The notes under the pieces: model-generated | The model's input: the letters and a program-made list of their open reading frames with translations, nothing else | Databases searched by the model: none | Told to the model about the DNA's origin: nothing | Origin: an uncultured Bacilli bacterium | GTDB taxonomy: Bacteria > Bacillota_I > Bacilli_A > RFN20 > CAG-826 | Length of the DNA stretch: 64,000 nt | Reading direction: 5' to 3' | Assembly (NCBI GenBank): GCA_944350425.1 | Contig: CALVOX010000003.1 | Coordinates: forward strand, 82,809 to 146,808 | Part shown: positions 20,585-28,366 of the stretch, one piece after another | How positions within the stretch are numbered: position 1 is the stretch's first letter | Layout of the letters: the number at the start of each line of letters is the position of its first letter | Position numbers and translations under genes: made by a program

Positions 20585-21547
20585 TTAGATTAATTTTAGT
20601 ATTTTTAATATATTTTCTTCATTTTTCTTTAATTTCGCTACAAAAGTTTTATCGCTTAAATATGACAAATTTCCTTTAATGTTTTTGAATGTTAATGAAT
20701 AGGCGTGAAGAAACTGTTTTTCATATTTAAATTCTTTATTAAATTCTTTATTTAGAACAAAATTGCCGTATTTTTCATCCCCGACAACTGGATATTTTAT
20801 ATATGAAAGATGAACCCTAATCTGATGAGTTCTTCCGGTAATCAAATTTACATCTATAAAAGAATATTTATCATTATAAGATATTCGAGTATACTCGCTT
20901 AAAGCATCTTTTCCTTTTTCAAAATCAACCTTTACAGTATTAGTGTTTGAGTTTTTTAATAAAGGAGCATTAATATAACCATGCTCATTTATTTTGCCAA
21001 ATACTAAAGCGCGATAATGTTTTTCAATATCGACCTTATTTTTAAATAATTCCATTCCTTCTTTTGATGAAATTAAATTTTTTGCAAAAATAACTAAGCC
21101 AGATGTGTTTCGATCTAATCGATGAATTGGTGAAGGAACAAATGTATCAATTTTTGGATTATATTCACCTTTATTTATTAAATAAGAAATAACAAAGTTA
21201 CTTAAAGTATATTTTTTTTCATGTGAGTCACCATGAATTAAAACACCTTTATCCTTATTTATTATTAAAATATTTTTATCTTCGTAAACAATATCTAAAG
21301 GATAATCAACGATTTTAAATTCTTCATTAGTTTGAAATTCTTCGAGTTTTTTATCGTCAATATAAACTTCAACAATATCATTTTCAATAATTATATAGTT
21401 TTCCTTAACCCGGTGCCCATTAACCTTAATATCTTTCTTCCTGAAAGTCTTATATATAATAGATAAAGGGGCATTTTTATAATTTCTTTTTATGAATTTA
21501 TCAATTCTTTGATTTGCATCGATTTTACTTATAATAAATTTTTTCAT
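20585..21547 (-). CDS. RluA-family 23S rRNA/tRNA pseudouridine synthase
   Basis: 320 residues. An N-terminal S4 RNA-binding domain (RIDKFIKRNYKNAPLSIIY, then DIKVNGHRV) is followed by the catalytic domain with the Asp of HRLDRNTSGLVIFAK and the family motif GRTHQIRVHLSYIKYPVVGD. Resembles RluC/RluD; the exact target uridines cannot be assigned. No clear SD is seen before the ATG. Confidence 0.9.
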   Translation of the reverse strand: MKKFIISKIDANQRIDKFIKRNYKNAPLSIIYKTFRKKDIKVNGHRVKENYIIIENDIVEVYIDDKKLEEFQTNEEFKIVDYPLDIVYEDKNILIINKDKGVLIHGDSHEKKYTLSNFVISYLINKGEYNPKIDTFVPSPIHRLDRNTSGLVIFAKNLISSKEGMELFKNKVDIEKHYRALVFGKINEHGYINAPLLKNSNTNTVKVDFEKGKDALSEYTRISYNDKYSFIDVNLITGRTHQIRVHLSYIKYPVVGDEKYGNFVLNKEFNKEFKYEKQFLHAYSLTFKNIKGNLSYLSDKTFVAKLKKNEENILKILKLI

Positions 21548-21553
21548 TTTTAT

Positions 21554-21582
21554 GTGACTTTTTTCTTCTTATTTGATATAGT
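21554..21582 (+). promoter_or_regulatory. tRNA-Ser promoter
   Basis: GTGACT (21554-21559), 17-bp spacer, TATAGT (21577-21582), about 40 bp before the mature tRNA. Confidence 0.6.
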
Positions 21583-21622
21583 AATAAAGCGCGATTTAAA
21601 ACGCAACTTAATTTTAACCTTT

Positions 21623-21711
21623 GGAGAAATACCCAAGAGGCTGAAGGGGCGGGCTTGGAAAGCTCGTAGGCTGTAACAGGCGCGAGGGTTCAAATCCCTC
21701 TTTCTCCGCCA
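21623..21711 (+). tRNA. tRNA-Ser (anticodon GGA)
   Basis: 89 nt. Acceptor GGAGAAA pairs with TTTCTCC; the discriminator is G and CCA is encoded. The anticodon stem CGGGC/GCTCG encloses TTGGAAA with GGA at 21657-21659, reading TCC/TCT. The long variable arm (TAGGCTGTAACAGGC) marks it as serine. The T-arm GAGGGTTCAAATCCCTC is intact. Confidence 0.97.
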
Positions 21712-21724
21712 TTATTAATTATTT

Positions 21725-21748
21725 AGCATCTATTTAGGTGCTTTTTTT
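21725..21748 (+). terminator. Terminator after tRNA-Ser
   Basis: Short stem AGCATC/GGTGCT with a 6-nt loop followed by seven T. Confidence 0.7.
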
Positions 21749-21755
21749 ATTACTT

Positions 21756-21786
21756 AAAAAGGCTTCTATAAATGAGAAGCCTTTTT
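21756..21786 (-). terminator. Terminator of the 21791-23085 gene pair
   Basis: 12-bp perfect stem (21756-21767 with 21775-21786), 7-nt loop, U-tract in either direction. Confidence 0.88.
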
Positions 21787-21790
21787 GAAA

Positions 21791-22201
21791 TTAATTTTCT
21801 TTATTTCCTTCATTTGTTGGAATAGTTGAGATGGTTGATTCCGTTGCTACTTGTTCTTCTTTATTCAAAGACTCAAGTCTCATTTTTCTCCTAGCTTCTT
21901 TATCCTTGATTCTATCTTCACCCTTACTAGCAAGAGAAAGTGAAAAAGCAAGAATAATTACACCTAAAGCTAGAACCATTAATCCAAACCAAGTAAAACC
22001 AATACCACCCATCATTGTTTTCATAGATGAATTTGGAGTTTCAAGAATACTTCCATAAATATTAGTATAATCATCGATTAAACCTAATATTAAAAGCGTA
22101 AGTCCAAACGCAACTAAGATCAAAGCAATGATAAAAGCGATAAATTCTTTTACCGTAAATGAAGCAAAAAATTTATTTTTAGTTTTTAATTCCTTATTCA
22201 T
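21791..22201 (-). CDS. Unrecognised membrane protein with two transmembrane segments
   Basis: 136 residues; I do not recognise the family. A basic start is followed by a membrane segment at about 17-41 (FIAFIIALILVAFGLTLLIL), a 30-residue loop and a second segment at about 69-90. A long charged tail (SKGEDRIKDKEARRKMR) runs to the end. Both termini are probably cytoplasmic. It starts 8 bp after the gene upstream, so the two form an operon closed by a strong terminator. Confidence 0.7.
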   Translation of the reverse strand: MNKELKTKNKFFASFTVKEFIAFIIALILVAFGLTLLILGLIDDYTNIYGSILETPNSSMKTMMGGIGFTWFGLMVLALGVIILAFSLSLASKGEDRIKDKEARRKMRLESLNKEEQVATESTISTIPTNEGNKEN

Positions 22202-22209
22202 TTTAAAAA

Positions 22210-23085
22210 CTATTTATTTTCCCCGTTATCTTCGCTAGCTTTATTAGCTTCAGCTTGAGCTCTAGCAGCTTGATTGTCTTTAATCATTTCATTAACTGCT
22301 GGTTGATAAGTTTGTTTCCATTGGTCTTCAGAAATTAAAAGTAAAGCATTACATTTTGCATTAACTTCAACATAAACGTCTCTGAAATTTTTTCCTTTTG
22401 GAAGTTCTCTTCTACCGTTCATCATTTCAATCATGTGTTCGGTAGCATCTAAAGCTTCAGTATAATTGTTATCTTTACATGTTGCATTTACTTTAGAAAC
22501 AAAGAACATTCTTGTTAAAGTTTGAAGTTCTTGTTCAACAAAGGAAGCTGCAGGTGTTTTTTCACCATGACCTTCTCTCATATTTTTATTAAATTCATCG
22601 AATTTTCTAAAAATTTGATTTGAAAGTGTGAAAAGTAAGACACCACGATAGAATTCTTCATCAGCATCAAGCAATTTTGTAATTGATTCTTCAACTTGGT
22701 TGTGATCTTTTCTATATTTATCGTGTAAACGAATTACGGCTGTAATTTGTTCATGTAATGGAACAACTTTTTCGAAAATTGTAACATCTTGGTTGTGATC
22801 GACATGGACATTATCTGCTTCTGGTCTAAGAATTGTCGATTTTTCAGAATAAAGTGCTTCACCAAATTCGTTAATGAGTTTTCTTAATTCTTCACCTTTT
22901 TCACCATTATTATCTAAAAATTGTTTTAATGGTGTATTTAAAAGTGGTTCATTAATAATTCCGTGTTTCTTATAGTCATAGAATTTTACATCGAATTTTT
23001 CACGATTAATTGTGTATTCAAGTGTATCTCTAATGAGAGAATTATAATAAACGAGAGAAACAATAACTCTACTAATAGGTAACAT
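22210..23085 (-). CDS. Unrecognised soluble protein, mostly helical
   Basis: 291 residues; no family recognised and no signal peptide. The sequence is highly charged and looks alpha-helical. The first 60 residues (LPISRVIVSLVYYNSLIRDT) look globular; the C-terminal 25 residues are Ala/Glu/Asn-rich and probably disordered. The ATG has AAAGGAG at good spacing. It is followed after 8 bp by a two-segment membrane protein, suggesting that the pair acts together near the membrane. Confidence 0.7.
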   Translation of the reverse strand: MLPISRVIVSLVYYNSLIRDTLEYTINREKFDVKFYDYKKHGIINEPLLNTPLKQFLDNNGEKGEELRKLINEFGEALYSEKSTILRPEADNVHVDHNQDVTIFEKVVPLHEQITAVIRLHDKYRKDHNQVEESITKLLDADEEFYRGVLLFTLSNQIFRKFDEFNKNMREGHGEKTPAASFVEQELQTLTRMFFVSKVNATCKDNNYTEALDATEHMIEMMNGRRELPKGKNFRDVYVEVNAKCNALLLISEDQWKQTYQPAVNEMIKDNQAARAQAEANKASEDNGENK

Positions 23086-23170
23086 ATTTTTAAAATCTCC
23101 TTTTTGCTTTATATATTTTACTATTTTTCTTAAATTTATCTACTTAATTTTACATTAAAAATAAGTGATT

Positions 23171-24007
23171 TTATTTGCTTTTATAAATATAACGAGATAA
23201 ATCGGCAATCGTTTCAACAGTATATTTTGCATATTTTTTTACACTCTCTTGGGAATGACTCATACAAAACGAATTTTCTGAAAATGCTTTAAACATTGAA
23301 ATATCGTTTCCGCTATCTCCTATAACAAAAACATCTTCTTTAGGAACATTGTTAATTTGACAATATTTTAATATTGCTTCTGCTTTATTAACATTTTTTG
23401 CAGTTATTTCTAAAGAACCATTAGACCAAGAACATTCAATGTCTTCATAAATATTACGAATAATTTTATTTGCTTCCTTAGCTCGATTAATATTTCGTGA
23501 GCCGAAACCAAAAATACAAAGCATTTTATAAACTGGCTTATTTTTTAAGGCTTCATCAAATAATTTAGGCGAATAAATCATTTTTTCAGCTAATTCCTTT
23601 TGTAAAAAAGAATATGCTCTTAAAACAAATTTAGTCATTCCTTTACCAAAGATACTTTTAATATAAATACCATCAGTTGAAAATAGAGCCATAGCAATTA
23701 TTTTAAAGTTTTTAAATAAATCATTGCTCATATCTATTATCTCTTTGTTCGGAATGGGTTCACTAAAAAGGACTTTATTATCTTGATAAAGTGCGCCTCC
23801 ATTAAAAGAAATAATTGATATATCTCGATTTATTTTTTCTTTAACTCTAAGACCATAGGCCAAAGATCTTCCAGAAACTATAATTACTTTGCCACCTCTA
23901 TCAATAAATGATTGTAAGAAATAAAGGTTAGGTTTACATACTATATTTTTCTTATCTTTTGGATAAAGTAGAGTTCCATCTAAATCAGTTGCAATTACTT
24001 TGTTCAT
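23171..24007 (-). CDS. HAD-superfamily phosphatase, Cof type (second copy)
   Basis: 278 residues with motif I IATDLDGTLLYPKD at the very N-terminus, motif II IIVSGRS, motif III Lys in TAKNVNKAEAI and motif IV VIGDSGNDISMF. Same family as the gene at 17868 but clearly divergent. The start is odd: no SD, and the ATG lies right after the T-tract of the hpf terminator hairpin. A TATAAT box precedes that hairpin on the same strand, so a transcript starting there would carry the hairpin as its whole leader. Substrate unknown. Confidence 0.88.
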   Translation of the reverse strand: MNKVIATDLDGTLLYPKDKKNIVCKPNLYFLQSFIDRGGKVIIVSGRSLAYGLRVKEKINRDISIISFNGGALYQDNKVLFSEPIPNKEIIDMSNDLFKNFKIIAMALFSTDGIYIKSIFGKGMTKFVLRAYSFLQKELAEKMIYSPKLFDEALKNKPVYKMLCIFGFGSRNINRAKEANKIIRNIYEDIECSWSNGSLEITAKNVNKAEAILKYCQINNVPKEDVFVIGDSGNDISMFKAFSENSFCMSHSQESVKKYAKYTVETIADLSRYIYKSK

Positions 24008-24011
24008 AAAA

Positions 24012-24036
24012 AGGTTTACGCGATTTGCGTAAACCT
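24012..24036 (-). terminator. hpf terminator abutting the next start codon
   Basis: Perfect 10-bp stem AGGTTTACGC/GCGTAAACCT, 5-nt loop, then TTTTT directly followed by the ATG of the HAD gene (24007). Confidence 0.8.
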
Positions 24037-24066
24037 ATTATATTTATAAAATCAAGTTTTTGCTAG

Positions 24067-24624
24067 TTAATTTAAATTTACTTTATTAGTAGCTTGAATT
24101 AAACCATAGCCACCTTCTTTTCTTTTATATACAACCGAGATTTGTTCATCATCTGTATCTAAATACATATAGAAATCATGGTTAATTGCTTCCATTTCTA
24201 AGATTGCTTCATCTAATGTGATAGGTTTTAAGGTAATAGATTTAGTTCTAACGACTTCATCTTCTTCACCATCACCTTCTTCAGAAACAATTTCTTCAAA
24301 AGCAATTGATTTACCTAAGCCAGTTCTTTCAACTCTTCTTGAAAGTTTAGTCTTAAGTTTTCTCATTTGCCCAGCAAGTTTTTCAACCGCTTCGTCCATA
24401 GCATTATATAAATCTTGATCTTTGACTTCAGCTCTAAATGTTGTATCTGGTGTAAAAATCGTAACTTCTACCTTTGCACCATTTTTGTAACTTCTGACTA
24501 CGCAACGACAATTGGTATTATCGTCATTTTTAAAATATTTTTCTAAGTGCGAAAGTTTTTTAAAGATAGCATCATTTATTGCGTCAGTAACTACAATATT
24601 TTTACCTACAACTTGATACTTCAT
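24067..24624 (-). CDS. hpf: Ribosome hibernation promoting factor, long form
   Basis: 185 residues. The N-terminal YfiA-like domain (MKYQVVGKNIVVTDAINDAI, DLYNAMDEAVEKLAGQMRKL) binds the 30S decoding site. After an acidic linker the C-terminal domain (about 130-185, MEAINHDFYMYLDTDDEQIS) carries dimerisation, giving 100S ribosomes in stationary phase. SD AGGAGG. Usual length for Firmicutes long HPF. Confidence 0.95.
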   Translation of the reverse strand: MKYQVVGKNIVVTDAINDAIFKKLSHLEKYFKNDDNTNCRCVVRSYKNGAKVEVTIFTPDTTFRAEVKDQDLYNAMDEAVEKLAGQMRKLKTKLSRRVERTGLGKSIAFEEIVSEEGDGEEDEVVRTKSITLKPITLDEAILEMEAINHDFYMYLDTDDEQISVVYKRKEGGYGLIQATNKVNLN

Positions 24625-24782
24625 ATCAATTATCCTCCTATGTTTTTTGTTGGTTTAATTATACCATAATTTAAAAATATTATATACAAATATTAATATT
24701 TCATTAAGATTTTTCACGTGAAAAGAAATTTATTTGAGAATAATCAAAAAAAGATATTTATAAAAATTTTTATTTATATTCA

Positions 24783-25952
24783 CTATTTATTTTTTGCTAA
24801 AAATTCTTTAATTTGTTCAACCTTATCTAGTTTTTCCCAAGGCAAATCTAAATCTGGTCTTCCAAAATGTCCATATGAAGCTAGGTTTTTATACTTAAAC
24901 GTCGGATTAGTTAAAGAAAATTGCTTAATAATCATTCCTGGACGAGCATCAAATATCTCATTTGTTAAACGCAAAATCAAATCATCAGAATAATGAGCAG
25001 TTTTAAAAGTTGATATCGATATTGAAATAGGTTTAGGTTCTCCAATTGCATAAGATAATTGAACCTCCAATCTATCTGCTACTCCAGCAGCAACTAAATT
25101 TTTTGCAATATATCTAGCATAATATGCAGCACTTCTATCGACTTTAGAAGGGTCTTTTCCAGAAAAAGCACCTCCGCCATGTCTAGCACTTCCTCCATAT
25201 GTATCTATGATGATTTTTCTACCAGTTAATCCACTATCCCCAGCTGGTCCTCCGATAACAAATCTTCCAGTAGGATTAATTAAATAATTAAAATCATCAT
25301 TTAAACCAAAAGATTTTGCTACAGGTTTCATAATACTATTTAAAATATAAGATTTAAATTCATTTTCATCAAAATCTGGGTCATGTTGAATAGACATCAA
25401 AATCGTATCAATACGTGGTGTTTTATCAGTATAATCAATAGTTACTTGTGACTTCATATCTGGTCTAGCATATTTAAAAACACCATTTTTTCTTTGCTTT
25501 GTTGCTTCTCTTACAAGTTTATGAGCAATTACAATTGGTAGAGGCATATAGCCTTCGTTTTCGTTTGTAGCATAGCCAAACATAATTCCTTGGTCGCCTG
25601 CACCTTGTTCTTCAATAGCTCCTCTTTCAACACCTCTATTAATATCTGGAGATTGAAATTGGACTTTATTTTCTATCTTAACTGTTTTGTAATTAAACCC
25701 AAGTTCGTCTTTATCATAGCCAATTTCTTTAATAACGTTTCTTGCGATCTCTTCATAATTAACATGATTTTCGGTTATTTCGCCACCAATTAATAGGAAA
25801 TCCCTACATGCATAACATTCACAAGCAACATGAGCTTTTGGATTTTCTTTAAGAACAGCATCTAAAATTGCATCACTTATTTGATCGCAAACTTTATCTG
25901 GATGTCCCTCACTTACTGACTCTGAAGTGAATAAAATTTTTTGTTTAATCAT
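24783..25952 (-). CDS. metK: S-adenosylmethionine synthetase
   Basis: Makes SAM from methionine and ATP; 389 residues. Diagnostic motifs are SEGHPDKVCDQISDAI at the start, GAGDQGIMFGYA in the middle, and HGGGAFSGKDPSKVDRSAAY near residue 260. SD AAGGAG is 7 bases before ATG. A terminator hairpin and a SAM-binding leader lie directly upstream, so expression should fall when SAM is plentiful. The 158 bp after the gene hold no gene. Confidence 0.98.
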   Translation of the reverse strand: MIKQKILFTSESVSEGHPDKVCDQISDAILDAVLKENPKAHVACECYACRDFLLIGGEITENHVNYEEIARNVIKEIGYDKDELGFNYKTVKIENKVQFQSPDINRGVERGAIEEQGAGDQGIMFGYATNENEGYMPLPIVIAHKLVREATKQRKNGVFKYARPDMKSQVTIDYTDKTPRIDTILMSIQHDPDFDENEFKSYILNSIMKPVAKSFGLNDDFNYLINPTGRFVIGGPAGDSGLTGRKIIIDTYGGSARHGGGAFSGKDPSKVDRSAAYYARYIAKNLVAAGVADRLEVQLSYAIGEPKPISISISTFKTAHYSDDLILRLTNEIFDARPGMIIKQFSLTNPTFKYKNLASYGHFGRPDLDLPWEKLDKVEQIKEFLAKNK

Positions 25953-25973
25953 TTTCTACTCCTTTTGGCTTTA

Positions 25974-26003
25974 AAAAAAGCCTCCACTTTTGATGGAAGG
26001 CTT
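25974..26003 (-). terminator. Expression-platform terminator of the metK riboswitch
   Basis: Stem AAGCCTTCCA/TGGAGGCTT (one bulge), loop about 7, then a T7 tract, between the aptamer and the metK SD. Confidence 0.88.
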
Positions 26004-26019
26004 AATAATATACTTTCCG

Positions 26020-26124
26020 CTTATCGTTCAGAGTGTGGATCAACTCTGCTATTAGGAAGCACTTACTATTTCTAGAGTTGCTGCCATATTTTTTCACCTA
26101 AAATTTATATGGCTCTTGATAAGT
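26020..26124 (-). ncRNA. SAM-I clan riboswitch, variant form, upstream of metK
   Basis: On the minus strand P1 is CTTATC/GATAAG. P2 is CCATAT/ATATGG with a large loop containing TTAGG. P3 is closed by GCA/TGC with an asymmetric internal loop and a GAAA tetraloop. P4 is CAGAG/CTCTG. J3/4 contains CCTAA, complementary to TTAGG of the P2 loop, the expected pseudoknot. The P1-P4 order, GGCAGCAAC and CTCTGAACGATAAG match the SAM-I architecture, but the kink-turn of classical SAM-I is missing, which recalls SAM-I/IV variants. No covariance search was possible. Confidence 0.72.
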
Positions 26125-26130
26125 TTAAAT

Positions 26131-26159
26131 ATTGTATCGTAAAAAAATGTAAAACTCAA
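26131..26159 (-). promoter_or_regulatory. Promoter of the metK riboswitch transcript
   Basis: Minus strand TTGAGT (26159-26154), 17 bp, TACAAT (26136-26131). The predicted start falls at about 26124, exactly the first base of P1. Confidence 0.75.
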
Positions 26160-26160
26160 A

Positions 26161-26415
26161 TTATAAGATAGTTTCAATTGCTTTTGCGATTTGGTCTGGG
26201 CATGAAGTTGGCTTCATTCCACAAGTAATTCCTTTAAGCAAATCATGAACTTCTTTTAAATCTCTATTAATAATAAGGGATCTAATTCCCTTTAAATTAC
26301 CGTTACAACCACCAATAATAGAAAAATCAACTATTTTGTTGGTTTGGTCATCGTAGCTAAGTTCTAGAGATCTTGAGCATGTACCATTACAAGTATATGA
26401 GATTGTTTTAATCAT
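26161..26415 (-). CDS. TSCPD-domain small protein
   Basis: 84 residues, complete TSCPD domain. Cysteines occur in YTCNGTCSRS, GGCNGN and the eponymous CGMKPTSCPDQIAKAI. This domain occurs alone in many Firmicutes and at the C-terminus of class II ribonucleotide reductases; its function is unknown and metal binding by the cysteines is suspected. It starts 3 bp after the pduL stop, so it is co-expressed with pduL. Confidence 0.85.
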   Translation of the reverse strand: MIKTISYTCNGTCSRSLELSYDDQTNKIVDFSIIGGCNGNLKGIRSLIINRDLKEVHDLLKGITCGMKPTSCPDQIAKAIETIL

Positions 26416-26418
26416 AAA

Positions 26419-27000
26419 TTATTTGATTAATTCTCCGTAACATTCGCCAAAACAATTTCCAGCATTTGATTCATCTGTATCAATATGCATAGCGAGTTTA
26501 AATTTTGGAGAGACTCTAATGACTACATCATCAAAAATAATTTTTCTTCCTTCTCCACCGGTTTTAATTTTGACAATTTCACCATTTGTAACACCAAAGA
26601 ATTCAGCATCTTCTGGAGTCATATGAACGTGTCTTTTAGCAATAATTAATCCTTCGGATAATTCTAATTCTTTACCATTTTCTGGGTTAACGATTTTGAT
26701 AGGAGCACTACCTTTAATATCTCCAGATTCTCTAATTGGAGCTTTTGCACCTAAAGTTCTTGCATCAGTTGCACTAACCTCGACTTGGTTAAAGTTTCTG
26801 CAAGGTCCTAAAATAGAAACTCCTTTAATTGTATTTTTAGGCCCAACAATATCAAGCTTTGTTGTTGAAGCATATTGACCTGGTTGTGATAATTCTTTTT
26901 TAACTGTAAGTTCAAATCCTTCGCCGCACAAAAATTCTAAAGCTTCTTTAGTAACGTGAATGTGTCTAGCACTGGTTTCAACTAAAATTTTATTTTCCAT
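26419..27000 (-). CDS. pduL: Phosphate propanoyl/acetyltransferase, PduL type
   Basis: 193 residues. PduL is the zinc-dependent phosphotransacylase unrelated to Pta; it interconverts acyl-CoA and acyl phosphate. Two tandem beta-barrel halves each carry the His metal motif: TSARHIHVTKEALEFL and AKRHVHMTPEDAEFFGV. The C-terminus has LAMHIDTDESNAG. There is no N-terminal encapsulation extension and no microcompartment gene nearby, so it is likely a cytosolic Pta substitute for acetate formation. SD GGAGG. No acetate kinase gene is in the window. Confidence 0.92.
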   Translation of the reverse strand: MENKILVETSARHIHVTKEALEFLCGEGFELTVKKELSQPGQYASTTKLDIVGPKNTIKGVSILGPCRNFNQVEVSATDARTLGAKAPIRESGDIKGSAPIKIVNPENGKELELSEGLIIAKRHVHMTPEDAEFFGVTNGEIVKIKTGGEGRKIIFDDVVIRVSPKFKLAMHIDTDESNAGNCFGECYGELIK

Positions 27001-27074
27001 CCTTAAATTTCCTCCAAAGATATTCTATACCTTCTTTGAGTAATTTTATATTTTATATTTCAAAAAGTTTTAAA

Positions 27075-27080
27075 TATAAT
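27075..27080 (+). promoter_or_regulatory. -10 box of the exonuclease-recU operon
   Basis: TATAAT ends 6 bases before ATG 27087, with no SD between. The -35 is poor. Placement predicts transcription starting at the A of the ATG. Confidence 0.65.
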
Positions 27081-27086
27081 TTACTT

Positions 27087-27806
27087 ATGAAAGAAATAAA
27101 GAATATCTTAAACGATTTCAAGGTCATTGTTTTCTTCGATTTCGAAGGAAGTCAGTTCTCGCAAGAAATTATTGCTATTGGTGCAATTAAAGCATATCTA
27201 GATAACAAAAACTTTATCAAAAAGACTTCAAGACCTTTTAAAACCTATATTAAAATCAATACTTGTGTCGGACCTTTTATTGAAAAACTTACCGGCATTA
27301 ATGATGATTTTTTAAATCAGCATGGGATAAGCTTTAATGAAGCAATGTTAAAATTCAAACATTTTATAGGCAATGATCAAGCCAAATTTTTTCATTACGG
27401 GAGTTTTGACATGCATTTATTACATAACTCAACTCACGAAAATCTCGATTGTGACATTGACTTTATAAGAGAAATAGAAAAAAATAGTTTTGATTTTGCA
27501 AAATTCTTTTCCCGTTATGTAAAATCAAACATGAATACAAATCTTTCTTTAATCGATGCATTAAAAGTGTTTCATACTAATATTGAAGAAAATCTACATG
27601 ACCCACAAACTGATGCAATAAATTTAATGCATCTTTACGATTCTTTTTTAACAAAAAAAGGTATTTTAAGAGACGAATATATTAAAACTCTTAAAAAATC
27701 TCCTGCTATTCCGAACGCTTATAGAAAAGTAATAAAAAAATTAGAATCTAACGAAAAAGTTACTTATAAAGATTTCATAACTTATATTGATGAGGATTTA
27801 AGATGA
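27087..27806 (+). CDS. DnaQ-like DEDD 3'-5' exonuclease
   Basis: 239 residues. Exo I is VFFDFEGSQFSQEI (Asp and Glu), Exo II region contains FHYGSFDMHLL (Asp), and Exo III is HDPQTDAINLMHLY (His and Asp), as in DEDDh enzymes. A frame opens at 27036 but ATG 27087 is the likely start: the upstream TATAAT gives a leaderless mRNA and the shorter protein starts like the family. The TGA stop overlaps the recU ATG (ATGA), so the two are translationally coupled. Probably DNA repair or RNA trimming; not the replicative epsilon subunit on present evidence. Confidence 0.82.
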   Translation: MKEIKNILNDFKVIVFFDFEGSQFSQEIIAIGAIKAYLDNKNFIKKTSRPFKTYIKINTCVGPFIEKLTGINDDFLNQHGISFNEAMLKFKHFIGNDQAKFFHYGSFDMHLLHNSTHENLDCDIDFIREIEKNSFDFAKFFSRYVKSNMNTNLSLIDALKVFHTNIEENLHDPQTDAINLMHLYDSFLTKKGILRDEYIKTLKKSPAIPNAYRKVIKKLESNEKVTYKDFITYIDEDLR

Positions 27807-28366
27807 TAAATTATCCTTTTGGAATTCAAATTGATGAAACCAAAAAAGAAAAAACAAATAAAAACTCTTATAAAAACCGTGGTTTAACTCTTGAAAGTTT
27901 ACTTAACGAGGCTAATTCTTATTATATTTCTGTTGATAAAGCTTTAATTTATAAAAAACCTACACCAATTCAAGTTGTTAAAATTAATAAAGATAATATT
28001 ATTAATGAGGCTTATTTTAAATCACCTTCGACAACTGATTATAACGGAATTTATAAAGGTAAATATATTGATTACGAAGCTAAAGAAACTAAATCAAAAA
28101 CTTCTTTTAGTCTAAACAATATTAAAAAACACCAAATCACTCATCTTTTAAACGTTGAAAAACATTGTGGTATTGCTTTCATCATCGTTTATTTCACTGT
28201 CTTAGATGAGATTTATATTTATCCTTCTTTCAATTTAAATAAAATTATCGAGTCTAATAAAAAATCAATAAGTATCGAAGAATTTAGAACTAATGGACAT
28301 TTAATAAAATTAAGTGTTACTCCAAAACTTGATTATTTGAAAATTATTGATCGAATCTATTTTTAA
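27803..28366 (+). CDS. recU: Holliday junction resolvase RecU
   Basis: 187 residues. The RecU nuclease core is clear: NRGLTLESLLNEANSYY, then STTDYNGIYKGKYIDYEAKE with the catalytic Asp, Glu and Lys, and NNIKKHQITHLLNVEKHCG. It cuts four-way junctions during recombination and segregation. Start overlaps the exonuclease stop by four bases. In Bacillus recU pairs with a penicillin-binding protein gene; here the partner is an exonuclease. Its 3' end overlaps nth by 23 bases, convergently. Confidence 0.95.
   Translation: MINYPFGIQIDETKKEKTNKNSYKNRGLTLESLLNEANSYYISVDKALIYKKPTPIQVVKINKDNIINEAYFKSPSTTDYNGIYKGKYIDYEAKETKSKTSFSLNNIKKHQITHLLNVEKHCGIAFIIVYFTVLDEIYIYPSFNLNKIIESNKKSISIEEFRTNGHLIKLSVTPKLDYLKIIDRIYF

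Noticed and set aside
24715..24720. Further CACGTG cores (15200, 24715, 35333, 59896, 62216) as additional parS sites
   Set aside because: At about one third G+C, roughly five CACGTG hexamers are expected by chance in 64 kb, and these fail the outer parS positions. Only the site at 41331 matches fully; that at 35185 is kept as a weak candidate.
24625..24782. Possible regulatory RNA between hpf and metK
   Set aside because: Only A/T-rich sequence and one CACGTG palindrome are visible; no stable structure or conserved element was recognised.
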